Below are positions 21,935-30,128 of a stretch of DNA of 40,293 bases, piece after piece; within the stretch, counting starts at the first letter, position 1; the number at the start of each line of letters is the position of its first letter. The stretch covers positions 1 through 40,293 of the forward strand of contig DFFY01000117.1 of assembly GCA_002371115.1 (NCBI GenBank). Reading direction: 5' to 3'. Source of the stretch: Bacteroidales bacterium UBA3764. Lineage in GTDB: Bacteria > Bacteroidota > Bacteroidia > Bacteroidales > UBA932. The notes below the pieces were generated by a model. That model was not told the origin of the DNA and made no database searches. It saw nothing but the letters and a program-made list of their open reading frames with translations. Position numbers and translations under genes: made by a program.

Positions 21935-21963
21935 CTGTCATACCGCGGACTTCCCCTGTCATC
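21935..21963 (+). repeat. REP-like element, copy 5 (degenerate)
   Basis: CTGTCATACCGCGGACTTC, followed by a second CTGTCAT, resembles the first part of the REP-like family with a decayed centre. It lies between the queC hairpin and the fimbrial promoter region. Confidence 0.45.
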
Positions 21964-22017
21964 TTTTCAATATGTACGAAGAGTTGACAGCAGTAAAAGG
22001 AATTGCTTGTAAAAAAT

Positions 22018-22058
22018 GGGGGGGGGTAAACATTATTAAAATATTTTGATTACCTTTG
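22018..22058 (+). promoter_or_regulatory. Fimbrial operon promoter with a nine-G tract
   Basis: Nine consecutive G residues (22018-22026) are followed by an AT-rich 24-nt stretch and a good -7 box, TACCTTTG (22051-22058). Transcription would begin near 22064. No TTTG box lies at the normal distance from the -7 box; the G tract sits just upstream of where it would be. Homopolymeric G tracts are prone to slippage, so expression of the operon may vary between cells. Confidence 0.6.
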
Positions 22059-22080
22059 CAAATAATTCCATCATGACTGA

Positions 22081-23244
22081 ATGCAAGCGCTTTACGAGAG
22101 ATTAAAGACACTGCTCTTTGGTGTGCTTTTTATCGTCCTCTTTGCCTATCCGACAATGGGGGCCTTGGCGCAGGATATTCAGCAGGCTCCAAGCGCGAGC
22201 ACTTTGGATAGATTTGTTTTCCGTACCAACGCAGCGGAGTGGCTGCTCACCATCCCCAACTTTCAGGTGGGTTTTGATATTTCCGGCTCCCAGTACAACC
22301 ACGACGTAGCCCTGCTGGGGCTTAAGTGGAACTGGAATACCCGTCACACCCTGGTGCCGTTCTATGTGTTCAATGTATTCGACCTCCGTCCGGAATGGCG
22401 CCATTATTTCCGTCAGACCCAGCGTGAAAGCCAGCGTGTCAAGCGGGAAGACGGTACGGAATACACGGAATGGGAAAAGACCGGCTTCCTGTCGCCTAAA
22501 CGCAAGAATCCCAAGCCTTGGCAGGCCTGGTATTATGGCCTTTACGCAGACTATACCACTTATGCCTTCAAACCCGGAGAAACCGGCCGTCAGGGCTGGG
22601 CGGTAGGCATTGGCGTGAGCACGGGCGTGGAACTGCCCCTTTATGAGTACAAACGCGGCGCCGTTGACATGGAACTGGGCCTCAGCGCCGGTATCATTGC
22701 CACGGCCAACAAGGCTTTCCGCAGCGGCGCAGACCTTTTTGCCTATGAGCCCGTTCCTGCAAGGGATAACAAGTTTCTGGTGCTCCCCATGCTCACGGAA
22801 GTGCGTGTGGCCTTTGCCTGGCGCAACAAGGGCATTTCCGGAAAATATGACAAGGTGGACCCTTCGCTTGAAATCTATTCCCAGGCAAAATCTACCATTG
22901 ATTCAGATGCCCAGCTCTCCGGCAAGGCTTCCTTTGACGAGAGCAAGGGAGAGCGGGAGATGCAGCGTTATCATCAGTCCGACTCTCTGTATCGGGCCGA
23001 CTTTAAGCAGTCGTTGGAAGAGACCAAGACCAGCCGTCTGCGTAACATAGAGAGTGAAAGCGGCCTTTCTGACAAGCAGAAGGCCAAGCTGAAAAAGTAC
23101 CTTGACAGGCGTTTCAATGCCCTCCTGCGTGAGTTTGACGCGGCACTGAGTACAGAGCACAGGCGGGCCGCCCAGGCGCAGGCGGAGAAAGAGCGTGCGG
23201 CCCGCGAGGCGGAAAAAGCTAAACAGAAGGAGGCGGCCCAATGA
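22081..23244 (+). CDS. DUF3575-like outer-membrane protein with a charged helical tail
   Basis: A 387-residue exported protein: signal peptide (about 1-31, ending GALAQ), then FRTNAAEWLLTIPNFQVGFD, the opening of the DUF3575 family found in Bacteroidales fimbrial loci. The body up to about residue 265 has alternating beta-like segments consistent with a small outer-membrane barrel. The last 110 residues are very charged and helical (DKQKAKLKKYLDRRFNALL; HRRAAQAQAEKERAAREAEK) and would form a coiled coil. Family members are usually nearer 190-200 residues, so the tail is an addition. An ATG at 22073 is out of frame and opens only a 10-codon frame. This is the first gene of the pilus locus; its stop overlaps the next gene by 4 nt. 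Confidence 0.75.
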   Translation: MQALYERLKTLLFGVLFIVLFAYPTMGALAQDIQQAPSASTLDRFVFRTNAAEWLLTIPNFQVGFDISGSQYNHDVALLGLKWNWNTRHTLVPFYVFNVFDLRPEWRHYFRQTQRESQRVKREDGTEYTEWEKTGFLSPKRKNPKPWQAWYYGLYADYTTYAFKPGETGRQGWAVGIGVSTGVELPLYEYKRGAVDMELGLSAGIIATANKAFRSGADLFAYEPVPARDNKFLVLPMLTEVRVAFAWRNKGISGKYDKVDPSLEIYSQAKSTIDSDAQLSGKASFDESKGEREMQRYHQSDSLYRADFKQSLEETKTSRLRNIESESGLSDKQKAKLKKYLDRRFNALLREFDAALSTEHRRAAQAQAEKERAAREAEKAKQKEAAQ

Positions 23245-24293
23245 AGTTGAACCGGTTCATATTGCTTCTGCTTGCAGGTACTGTATTTACAGTATCGTGC
23301 ACGCGCGTGGAACTGGCCTCCGGCGGAGATGCCAAGTCCTATGTGCTCTGCGACTTTGGTTCGCTGCCTGCCGGCGTCCCGGAGAACTATGCGCTCATGT
23401 TTGCCCGTACCACCTATTCCGTACACGACACCGCTACGGTGAAAACAGACATGACGGATACCCTGAATGCCTTTGGCGGAAACTATTTTGCCATTGCTTG
23501 TTCCATAGAGGAGGACGGTCCGTTTTCCTTCGTGAACAAGGAGTCGTTTGTGGCTAAGCCGGACTCGGTTTCCATTCATGACATTTATGCCGCCCTTCAG
23601 GAGCCGGAACTGCCGGAAGACGATGTGCTTTACCGCAGTTTATGGCACATTGCCTCGGATCCCCACAAAGTGGTGGCGGCTGCCGTGCCTCTCTGGCTTG
23701 CCCAGGATACCCAGACGCTCTCCGGAAAGCCCGGAAACGTGGAACGCTTCCATTTTGCCCCCAGGGATGTGACCCAGCAAATCACGGTAAAAATAAAACT
23801 GGCCAGTGAGGATGCTTCCCTTACCATAGAGAAGGTGGCGGCGTGCCTCGCGGGCGTTCCTTCCAGAATACGCTTGGTGGATGGCAGTGTGAACACGGCG
23901 GACTATGGCCGTACCATAGCCGATTGCGAAGCAGGGGAGAGTGGCCTGTACAGCGCCCAATTCCGGACACTGGGACTTTTCCCGCCGGAAAATGCCACGG
24001 ACAAATATGGTGCGGGCATGCTGGAGGTCGCGGTCAAACTGGAAGGCTATTCCTTTCCTGTAAGCGCAAAAATCAATCTGTCTCCCTTCCTTGCAAAAGC
24101 GGGAATCATGAAGGCGGCGGCCTCCGGTGATGCCGCTTGGTTGGAGCGGGATGCCGCATCGGTCGTGCTGGACATTGCTTCAAAATACACCCTTAAGGTA
24201 TCCAAGCCCGTTGATGACTCCCTGCCGCTTGCCCGGTGGGATGACTCTGACAGCGGACATATTTCCGTTGTCCCAGAAGATCCGGACGCATGA
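23241..24293 (+). CDS. Fimbrial locus lipoprotein, FimB/Mfa2-like (tentative)
   Basis: A 350-residue lipoprotein with signal sequence MKLNRFILLLLAGTVFTVSC, whose Cys20 is the likely lipid site. The remainder is beta-rich without a motif I can name with certainty; the domain order (an N-terminal beta domain with DTLNAFGGNYFAIAC, and a C-terminal one with TQQITVKIKLASEDASLTIEKV and TKYTL-like strands) recalls FimB/Mfa2 or DUF5119 proteins that anchor or assemble type V pili. It starts inside the previous stop codon and ends inside the next start (ATGA at both ends). Its position before the first fimbrillin-like gene supports an anchor or assembly role. Confidence 0.55.
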   Translation: MKLNRFILLLLAGTVFTVSCTRVELASGGDAKSYVLCDFGSLPAGVPENYALMFARTTYSVHDTATVKTDMTDTLNAFGGNYFAIACSIEEDGPFSFVNKESFVAKPDSVSIHDIYAALQEPELPEDDVLYRSLWHIASDPHKVVAAAVPLWLAQDTQTLSGKPGNVERFHFAPRDVTQQITVKIKLASEDASLTIEKVAACLAGVPSRIRLVDGSVNTADYGRTIADCEAGESGLYSAQFRTLGLFPPENATDKYGAGMLEVAVKLEGYSFPVSAKINLSPFLAKAGIMKAAASGDAAWLERDAASVVLDIASKYTLKVSKPVDDSLPLARWDDSDSGHISVVPEDPDA

Positions 24294-25375
24294 TGAAACA
24301 GTTGAATTTCATACTGCTGGCCATCCCTTGCGTGCTGTTTTCCGCAGCATGCAGCCGTTCCTCATATACAGCCGACAGAAGGGTGGACTATTCCCAGGTG
24401 GACGATCCCATGGCCGTGCAGGTATATCTGGGCAGTCCCGGCGGCGGAATGGACGTGAAGTCGGCCGGCGCCGTGGATGGCGTCGACTCTTTTGCCGGGA
24501 AAAATATCAAGGTATATGCCTTCAGTAGCGAAGAAGGGGTGGACTGGAGAGAGGAAAAAGCGCCTTCCGGTGCCCCGGTATGCCTGGTGAATGGCCTGGA
24601 AGCCCGGGTGGAGGGGAGCGATCACCGCGCCTGGTGGCTCTGTGAGCCTTCCCGCACACCGGTCTATCCCAACATGGAACTGTGCCTGGCCCCCTATGAT
24701 TTTTACGCCTGCTACCTGGATGACTGTAATTACACGGAAACGCGGACTTCCGATGCCGTGTATTTGAATCTTTCCATCAACGGACACCAGGATTTGATGT
24801 CCAGCACGGCCCCGCAGCCTAAGGAGGGCAGTTTCTGCTATGTCAACGCCCGTAGGAATGTGCATCCCGTTTTTGTCATGCAGCATGCGTTGGTAAAGAT
24901 GCGCTTCCGTGTAAAGGGTGGTTTGCTGGAAGGGGTTAATCCGGAAGAGATTGCGGTGGATGATTTGAAAGTAACCGGGCCGTCTCAGGGCCGTTTTTGC
25001 GTTGCCGGAAAAGAACAGGGACTTGTCCTTTCAGGCAGTACGGTTTTCCCTTATCAGAATGCAGATGGGACGCCTGCGGATGAAGTGACCGTCTGGACCA
25101 GCAGTGATGTGGAAACCCCGGATTCCGATGCTACATTTATCGGCGGCGAGGAAGCCTGTCTGCTCATGGCTCCGGCCAGTGAGTATGCTTATTCCGTTCA
25201 TGTGGGAAATCGCGAGAAAGCTTATGAGAATAAGTTGCAACTTCCCCAGGGGTTTCAGGCTGGGAAAGTATATACATTCACCTTGTCCGTATATGGCCAT
25301 AACAACGTAGTCGTGACCATTGATGAACAGCCCTGGGAAAAGGGCGAGGAATTGGAGGGAACCGACGATGTTTAA
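24290..25375 (+). CDS. Fimbrillin family lipoprotein (minor or tip subunit candidate)
   Basis: A 361-residue lipoprotein (MMKQLNFILLAIPCVLFSAAC, lipid site Cys21). Fimbrillin-like features are present: a first strand region ending DVKSAGAVDG, YDFYACYLDDCNYTE in the middle, INGHQDLMSSTA, HALVKMRFRVKGG, and a final PW motif (VVVTIDEQPWEKGEEL). Type V pilins are exported as lipoproteins, processed at the surface, and joined by donor-strand exchange. It differs from the four paralogues that follow: SRF is replaced by KMR, and the tail is short. It overlaps both neighbours, the next one by 8 nt. An alternative start at 24293 would remove one Met. Confidence 0.78.
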   Translation: MMKQLNFILLAIPCVLFSAACSRSSYTADRRVDYSQVDDPMAVQVYLGSPGGGMDVKSAGAVDGVDSFAGKNIKVYAFSSEEGVDWREEKAPSGAPVCLVNGLEARVEGSDHRAWWLCEPSRTPVYPNMELCLAPYDFYACYLDDCNYTETRTSDAVYLNLSINGHQDLMSSTAPQPKEGSFCYVNARRNVHPVFVMQHALVKMRFRVKGGLLEGVNPEEIAVDDLKVTGPSQGRFCVAGKEQGLVLSGSTVFPYQNADGTPADEVTVWTSSDVETPDSDATFIGGEEACLLMAPASEYAYSVHVGNREKAYENKLQLPQGFQAGKVYTFTLSVYGHNNVVVTIDEQPWEKGEELEGTDDV

Positions 25376-26528
25376 ACGTCACTTCATATTCGTGAACATG
25401 GCCGTGCTCTTGCTGGGCATGGCGCTGTCCTGTGACAAATCCTACCGCCAGTATCCGGCCCAGGAGGGCCCGTGTCCGGTTGTGTTTGACGGTGCTCCTC
25501 AAATCTCCGTCCAGGTTGAAACCCGTGCCTCTATAAGCGAGTGGAACAAGGATACGGAAGTTTGGGTATATGGCGTATCCAGAAACCGCGTGGACAACAA
25601 GCCCAGCGTGGACGGCTCTTTGGTTGTAAACAATATTTTCATTGACCGGGTAAGTTGCCCTGCGGTTACTCCTTTCCGTATTTACAAGCCCGGTACAAAA
25701 GACATGTATTTTTATGATGAGTTAAATAATGATGAAAATAAGTCAACATACTATGATTTCTTTGGCTATTACACGGACGGGGCACCGCTCTATCTACCCG
25801 GAACAACTACGCCGTTAAGCGTTGAAGGAACACCGGCTGCCGCAAAGAATGCAGCGGCTTCTACGGTTTCCTTCGATGTAGTCATTGACGGCAGTCAGGA
25901 CGTAATGCTGGCGCAGGCGGACAAGTGGAAAGACACAGAGGGAAAAGATTGTCCTCCGGAGCGTGCCTACAGTGCCTATGCCGCCCGTCATGGCGTGAAA
26001 CCCAGCCTTACTTTCCACCATGTACTGAGCCGCTTTGTTCTTTATGTTTTCACTGGGTATGCAGACAGCGACCAGGAGCGCGCCGGGAAACTGACCATCA
26101 GAAGTGCGACGGTGGAAAGCCGCGAGCGTGCTACGCTCAATGTGGTACGGCCGGGGTCGGTCGCTGCTATTGTACCTCAAGGAGCTCCTTCCCGCCTCCC
26201 GATTTATGGCGCCGACGGGATAACGCCGTATAATGCCGCGATAAAGCCCAGTAAAGAGAGCCAGTATCTTGGCGAGGTGATGCTCATGCCAGGAGAGAGT
26301 ACGTATGTGGTGCATCTTAAAGTGGACCATGCAGACTCTCCAGCACTGTCACCATTTGACGTGGAAGTGAAGGTGAACTTCCCGGAGGACGCTGTGGCCA
26401 AGCCCGGTTATCAGTATAAGGTAAACCTGACAATTTGGGGACCGGAGAGCATTACTGCAACGGCAACGCTTGCCGAATGGACCCCGAGCGGCTATTTTGA
26501 ACTGGACCCTGACAATGAATACAATTAA
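25368..26528 (+). CDS. Fimbrillin family lipoprotein, subfamily A member 1
   Basis: A 386-residue lipoprotein (MFKRHFIFVNMAVLLLGMALSC, lipid site Cys22). It shares a set of motifs with the next three genes: VQVETRASISEW near residue 45, YDFFGYYTDG, VIDGSQDVMLAQ, YSAYAARHGVKPSLTFHHVLSRFVLYV, and a C-terminal ATLAEWTPSGYFELDPD. These are typical of Bacteroidales fimbrillins, the last probably being the exchanged donor strand. The open frame extends upstream to 25320, but the signal peptide fixes the start at 25368. The stretch between 25,670 and 25,780 is AT-richer than the rest. The 38-nt gap after it is A-rich and precedes the next pilin. Confidence 0.85.
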   Translation: MFKRHFIFVNMAVLLLGMALSCDKSYRQYPAQEGPCPVVFDGAPQISVQVETRASISEWNKDTEVWVYGVSRNRVDNKPSVDGSLVVNNIFIDRVSCPAVTPFRIYKPGTKDMYFYDELNNDENKSTYYDFFGYYTDGAPLYLPGTTTPLSVEGTPAAAKNAAASTVSFDVVIDGSQDVMLAQADKWKDTEGKDCPPERAYSAYAARHGVKPSLTFHHVLSRFVLYVFTGYADSDQERAGKLTIRSATVESRERATLNVVRPGSVAAIVPQGAPSRLPIYGADGITPYNAAIKPSKESQYLGEVMLMPGESTYVVHLKVDHADSPALSPFDVEVKVNFPEDAVAKPGYQYKVNLTIWGPESITATATLAEWTPSGYFELDPDNEYN

Positions 26529-26566
26529 TATATAAACAAACTTAAATTTTTAAACCCTCAAACACC

Positions 26567-27799
26567 ATGAAAAAGTTTACGCTTATTTCCGTGGCTATTC
26601 TGGCGGTAGCGCTCTCTTGCAGCAAGAATGCAAGTTACCGCGCTTCCGTGCCCGTTGACGAGAACGGCGTGGAGGCTGCCGAGCCCATCACCATCGGCAC
26701 CAACATCAGGGCCAATGTTACTACCAAGGCGGCCGGCCAGGGCGCCCTGGATGCCTGGAACGGAACGCAGCAGCTCCGTGTCTTCGGTATTCCCAAGACC
26801 GGTCAGCCCATCCCCATCGACGTTCACATTATCAACAACGTCCCGGCAAATTCTCCTGCAAGTGACACCTTCGGTTATATCGATGTGTATCGTACCGGAA
26901 CGGAGAAGTACTTCTATGCAGAGAATGTCAACTATGACTTCTATGGTTACTATGTAGATTCCGCTGCAGATCCGGCCAATGACTTTGATTATACGCCTCA
27001 GGTGGCTGCTACGGAAACTGCTGAAGCTGTGGCGGCCAAAGGTTCTATTCCTGTTACCATTGACGGGACGCAGGACATCCTGGTGGCCAAGGCCAATCCG
27101 GAAGCCGATGCCAAAGCCAAGATTGAGGCCGGCGAATTCCCCGCTGCCAATCTGCCCCGCGTGTACAGCTCCTACGCTTCCCGCAAGGGGATTATCCCCA
27201 ACCTGAAATTCGAGCACCAGCTGGCCCGCTTCAATTTCAAGATTCAGGCAGGCTCGGCCGTGAGCCAGAATACCGTTATCAATGTGAAAGAACTTACCGT
27301 CACCTCCAAGGCGAAGGGCACGCTTAATGTGATTCCCGAGCCCGGTCTTGTCCCCGGAGAGGCGGCCGCCATTCCGCTTTCCGTGCATTACAACAATGCC
27401 GGTACGCTGGCTCCCATTGCCGAGGGCATCGCTTATAATACCAATCCGCTTACGCAGGTGTACAATGAAGAGAATCCTTATTTTGGCGTACCGCTGCTGG
27501 TAATGCCGGGTGAGGCCAAATATCCCGTGGGCCTTGTCCTCAAGCAGGAAGGCTACACCGGCGATATCAATGTGGCCAATCTGGAAATTGATTTTGCCAA
27601 GTTGGTGTTCAATCCGGTTGATGACCCTGCAACGCCGGACGTGGACGAGTCCCAGACTCCCAAAGACACGGTTGCCGTTGCCGGCCACAGCTATGATGTG
27701 ACCATCACCATCCACGGCCTGCAGGTGGTAGAAATTACCGTGGAACTCACTCCTTGGGTGGAAAGCGGCAGCTTCTCCCTGGATCCCGATGCAGACTAA
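26567..27799 (+). CDS. Fimbrillin family lipoprotein, subfamily A member 2, candidate major pilin
   Basis: A 410-residue lipoprotein (MKKFTLISVAILAVALSC, lipid site Cys18). It shows NVTTKAAGQGALDAWNG near residue 50, YDFYGYYVDSA, TIDGTQDILVAK, YSSYASRKGIIPNLKFEHQLARFNFKI and a C-terminal VELTPWVESGSFSLDPDAD. It is preceded by the longest gap in the cluster (38 nt), which is A-rich with AAACACC before the ATG, like leaders of well-expressed Bacteroidetes genes, and its codon use is even. I infer it may be the main shaft subunit, though the next gene is an equal candidate. The TTKAA segment lies where surface proteases trim other type V pilins. Confidence 0.87.
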   Translation: MKKFTLISVAILAVALSCSKNASYRASVPVDENGVEAAEPITIGTNIRANVTTKAAGQGALDAWNGTQQLRVFGIPKTGQPIPIDVHIINNVPANSPASDTFGYIDVYRTGTEKYFYAENVNYDFYGYYVDSAADPANDFDYTPQVAATETAEAVAAKGSIPVTIDGTQDILVAKANPEADAKAKIEAGEFPAANLPRVYSSYASRKGIIPNLKFEHQLARFNFKIQAGSAVSQNTVINVKELTVTSKAKGTLNVIPEPGLVPGEAAAIPLSVHYNNAGTLAPIAEGIAYNTNPLTQVYNEENPYFGVPLLVMPGEAKYPVGLVLKQEGYTGDINVANLEIDFAKLVFNPVDDPATPDVDESQTPKDTVAVAGHSYDVTITIHGLQVVEITVELTPWVESGSFSLDPDAD

Positions 27800-27829
27800 A
27801 AAGATTTTAACCTTTAAAAAACAAATAAT

Positions 27830-28942
27830 ATGAAAAAGTATTTTGCTATTGCTGCTTCCCTGCTGGCCCTTGCCGCCTGCAGCAAGAAAGAAGCCAACGT
27901 ACAGGTTGTTCCTGCTCCCGAAGCAGAAATTGACGCTCCCGTTCCCGTTCTCTTTGGTAACAGCGGTGTAGAGGCCGAGGTAAAAGGCCTGGGTTCCATC
28001 GATGCCTTTGACGGTGCCCAGAAACTGGTGGTCTTTGGCCACGATGTGGCTCAGGACCTCACTCAGGGTTATCTCATTGACGGTGTAGAGGCCGCTTCTC
28101 CTGTGGATCCTACCACCGATTCCCACATTGTGGTGAAGAATGCGGCTGGCGAATATTTCTATTATGAAGGCAGCAAGGTGTACGAGTTCTTCGCTTATCA
28201 CATTGATGATGCAGAGAATCCTGTTGTCAACAAGACGGCCGACGCTGTTTCCGTGAACTTCACGCTGGACGGCAGCCAGGATATCCTGTATGCCAACGCC
28301 GTTCCCGCTACGGACGCCGCCGCAGCCGTTACTGCCGGAACCATCACCGCAGAACAGGTCACCAAGGTGTATAGCGCCTGGAGCGCCCGTCGCGACATTA
28401 CCCCCAACCTCCCTTTCAAACACGCAGGTTCCCTCTTCGAGTTTGCCATTGAGGATATGAGAGGTGCCGGCGCCGACGCCATGTATATTGACAGTCTTGC
28501 CATCAAGTCCTATGCCGATGCGGTCCTCACCTTCAAGGCTGCCAAGGACACCCTGGTTGCTGCAACCGGCGCCCAGCTCGTGCCCCTGACCATGGATATC
28601 GAAGACCTCAAGGAAGAGGTAGCCACCGTTGCTGACTACGAGGCCGTGGAGGTGGATGACATTGACAGCTTCGGCCCCGGTCTCATCGTCGTCCCCGGCG
28701 CCGCTTCCTATACCGGTTCCATCAAACTCACCCAGCTGGTGGCAAGCGCCGAGGGTGTGAGCCCCAAGTCTGTGGTCAACGATTTCACGCTGGACTTTGC
28801 GAACCGCGTTCCTGCTTATGCACAGGCCGGCTACAAGTACAAAGTGACCATCAAGGTTTACGCACTTGAGAAGATCGAAATCACCGTTTCCCTGGAAGCC
28901 TGGGAAGAGGGTGCTGAATTCACCATTGACGAAGACGAATAA
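27830..28942 (+). CDS. Fimbrillin family lipoprotein, subfamily A member 3, candidate major pilin
   Basis: A 370-residue lipoprotein (MKKYFAIAASLLALAAC, lipid site Cys17). It shares YEFFAYHIDDA, TLDGSQDILYAN, YSAWSARRDITPNLPFKHAG and VSLEAWEEGAEFTIDEDE with its neighbours. The SRF motif is replaced by GSLFEFAI, and the TKA motif is only loosely kept (AEVKGLGSIDAFDG). It is very acidic and rich in Ala and Val. A 30-nt A-rich leader precedes it and only 12 nt follow before the next pilin. Its strongly biased, clean codon use suggests high expression. Whether it is a shaft or accessory subunit cannot be decided by reading. Confidence 0.87.
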   Translation: MKKYFAIAASLLALAACSKKEANVQVVPAPEAEIDAPVPVLFGNSGVEAEVKGLGSIDAFDGAQKLVVFGHDVAQDLTQGYLIDGVEAASPVDPTTDSHIVVKNAAGEYFYYEGSKVYEFFAYHIDDAENPVVNKTADAVSVNFTLDGSQDILYANAVPATDAAAAVTAGTITAEQVTKVYSAWSARRDITPNLPFKHAGSLFEFAIEDMRGAGADAMYIDSLAIKSYADAVLTFKAAKDTLVAATGAQLVPLTMDIEDLKEEVATVADYEAVEVDDIDSFGPGLIVVPGAASYTGSIKLTQLVASAEGVSPKSVVNDFTLDFANRVPAYAQAGYKYKVTIKVYALEKIEITVSLEAWEEGAEFTIDEDE

Positions 28943-28954
28943 GCTTCTGAGTAG

Positions 28955-30118
28955 ATGAAGAAGTTCTCCATTATCGCATTCGTTGTCCTGGCGGCGTTCT
29001 CCTGCAGCAAGCAGGAGACGCCCGTCGTGGCCCTGCCACAGGATCCGGATGAGGTGTTCACCGGGGAGGAACGCATCCCCATTACCTTTGGCTCCGACAT
29101 CGCTACCCTTGTGGAGACCAAAGCTGCCGTGACCGCCTTTAACCAGAACCAGGACCTCCATATCTATGGCATAGCGCGAGACGGGAACGACAATCTGAAT
29201 CTGAACAACATTATCATTGACGACGTTACGTCCAAATCTCCTGCCGGAGATGGTCAAATCTATGTGGAGGACCGGGCAAGCGGTACGTATTATTACTATC
29301 AGTACAATACCAACTACAGCTTCTTCGGTTATTACATAGACAACATCACGCCCCGGCGCAAGAGAACGGTAGGGAATGAGATTGCCCTGGACCTGAGTAT
29401 AGACGGCTCCCAGGACGTGATGGTGGCGCGAGACAACCGGGATGCCTCCGTTGCGAATTTCCTGGACACGCCCTCCGAGGCCCTGGACAAGTACCTGGCA
29501 TCCTATCCTGCCGACACGGACGGATCCGCCCTCCGGAAACGGCTCTACAGCGCGTACTCGGCCAGAAAGGGGATTACCCCGGAGCTTCGCTTCAAGCATG
29601 TGCTGTCCCGCTTTGTATTCCACATTGTGGACGGGTCGGTGAATCCGGAAGCCAACCTCAAGGTAGATTCGCTCTGGATAGCCGGTGCCAAGACGGACGC
29701 CACGCTTTACGTCGTAAGTGAAAGCCGCAGCGGAGCAGCGTGCCTGGTTCCGTCGGATGCACAAACCGACAACCTGTACCTGCTTGATGCGGATGGTAAT
29801 GATGTTCTTAATCACACTGTTTATCACGGAGGTTCCACCGAGCCGGTTCAGCTGGGTGAGAGCCTGATGGCAATGCCGGGAGAAACCTCTTACAACCTTG
29901 CTTTCGTACTGAAGCAGGACGAGGTGAACGGCGGAACCACTCGCACTGTGAGAAGAGTCCAGACGGCTGTCATTAACATGCCGTCTGGCGAATCCCAGCC
30001 CGGGGTGAGCTACACGGTCAACATCACGGTTTACAGCCTGGAGAAGATTGTGCTGGATGTTTCCCTGGAGCCTTGGGATACTTACGATACTCCTATCAAT
30101 ATAGGTGAAGACGATTAA
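28955..30118 (+). CDS. Fimbrillin family lipoprotein, subfamily A member 4
   Basis: A 387-residue lipoprotein (MKKFSIIAFVVLAAFSC, lipid site Cys17). Shared motifs: LVETKAAVTAFNQNQDLHIYG near residue 50, YSFFGYYIDNI, SIDGSQDVMVARD, YSAYSARKGITPELRFKHVLSRFVFHIVDG and a C-terminal VSLEPWDTYDTPINIGEDD. The close match to members 1 and 2 shows that the group arose by tandem duplication. A longer loop with Asn/Asp and Lys replaces the Ala-rich linker of member 2 around residues 150-185. The gaps on either side are 12 and 10 nt, so it is cotranscribed. Confidence 0.87.
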   Translation: MKKFSIIAFVVLAAFSCSKQETPVVALPQDPDEVFTGEERIPITFGSDIATLVETKAAVTAFNQNQDLHIYGIARDGNDNLNLNNIIIDDVTSKSPAGDGQIYVEDRASGTYYYYQYNTNYSFFGYYIDNITPRRKRTVGNEIALDLSIDGSQDVMVARDNRDASVANFLDTPSEALDKYLASYPADTDGSALRKRLYSAYSARKGITPELRFKHVLSRFVFHIVDGSVNPEANLKVDSLWIAGAKTDATLYVVSESRSGAACLVPSDAQTDNLYLLDADGNDVLNHTVYHGGSTEPVQLGESLMAMPGETSYNLAFVLKQDEVNGGTTRTVRRVQTAVINMPSGESQPGVSYTVNITVYSLEKIVLDVSLEPWDTYDTPINIGEDD

Positions 30119-30128
30119 TTTATTTGCA

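Noticed and set aside
21876..22080. An invertible promoter of the Bacteroides type in front of the pilus locus
   Set aside because: The only inverted repeat there is an 8-bp hairpin close to queC that does not flank the promoter, and no recombinase gene is nearby.
26558..29827. A 1,089-codon open frame on the minus strand across three pilin genes
   Set aside because: It is antisense to three lipoprotein genes with signal peptides and shared family motifs. It has no recognisable domain, and the opposite strand explains the openness through repeated codon bias.
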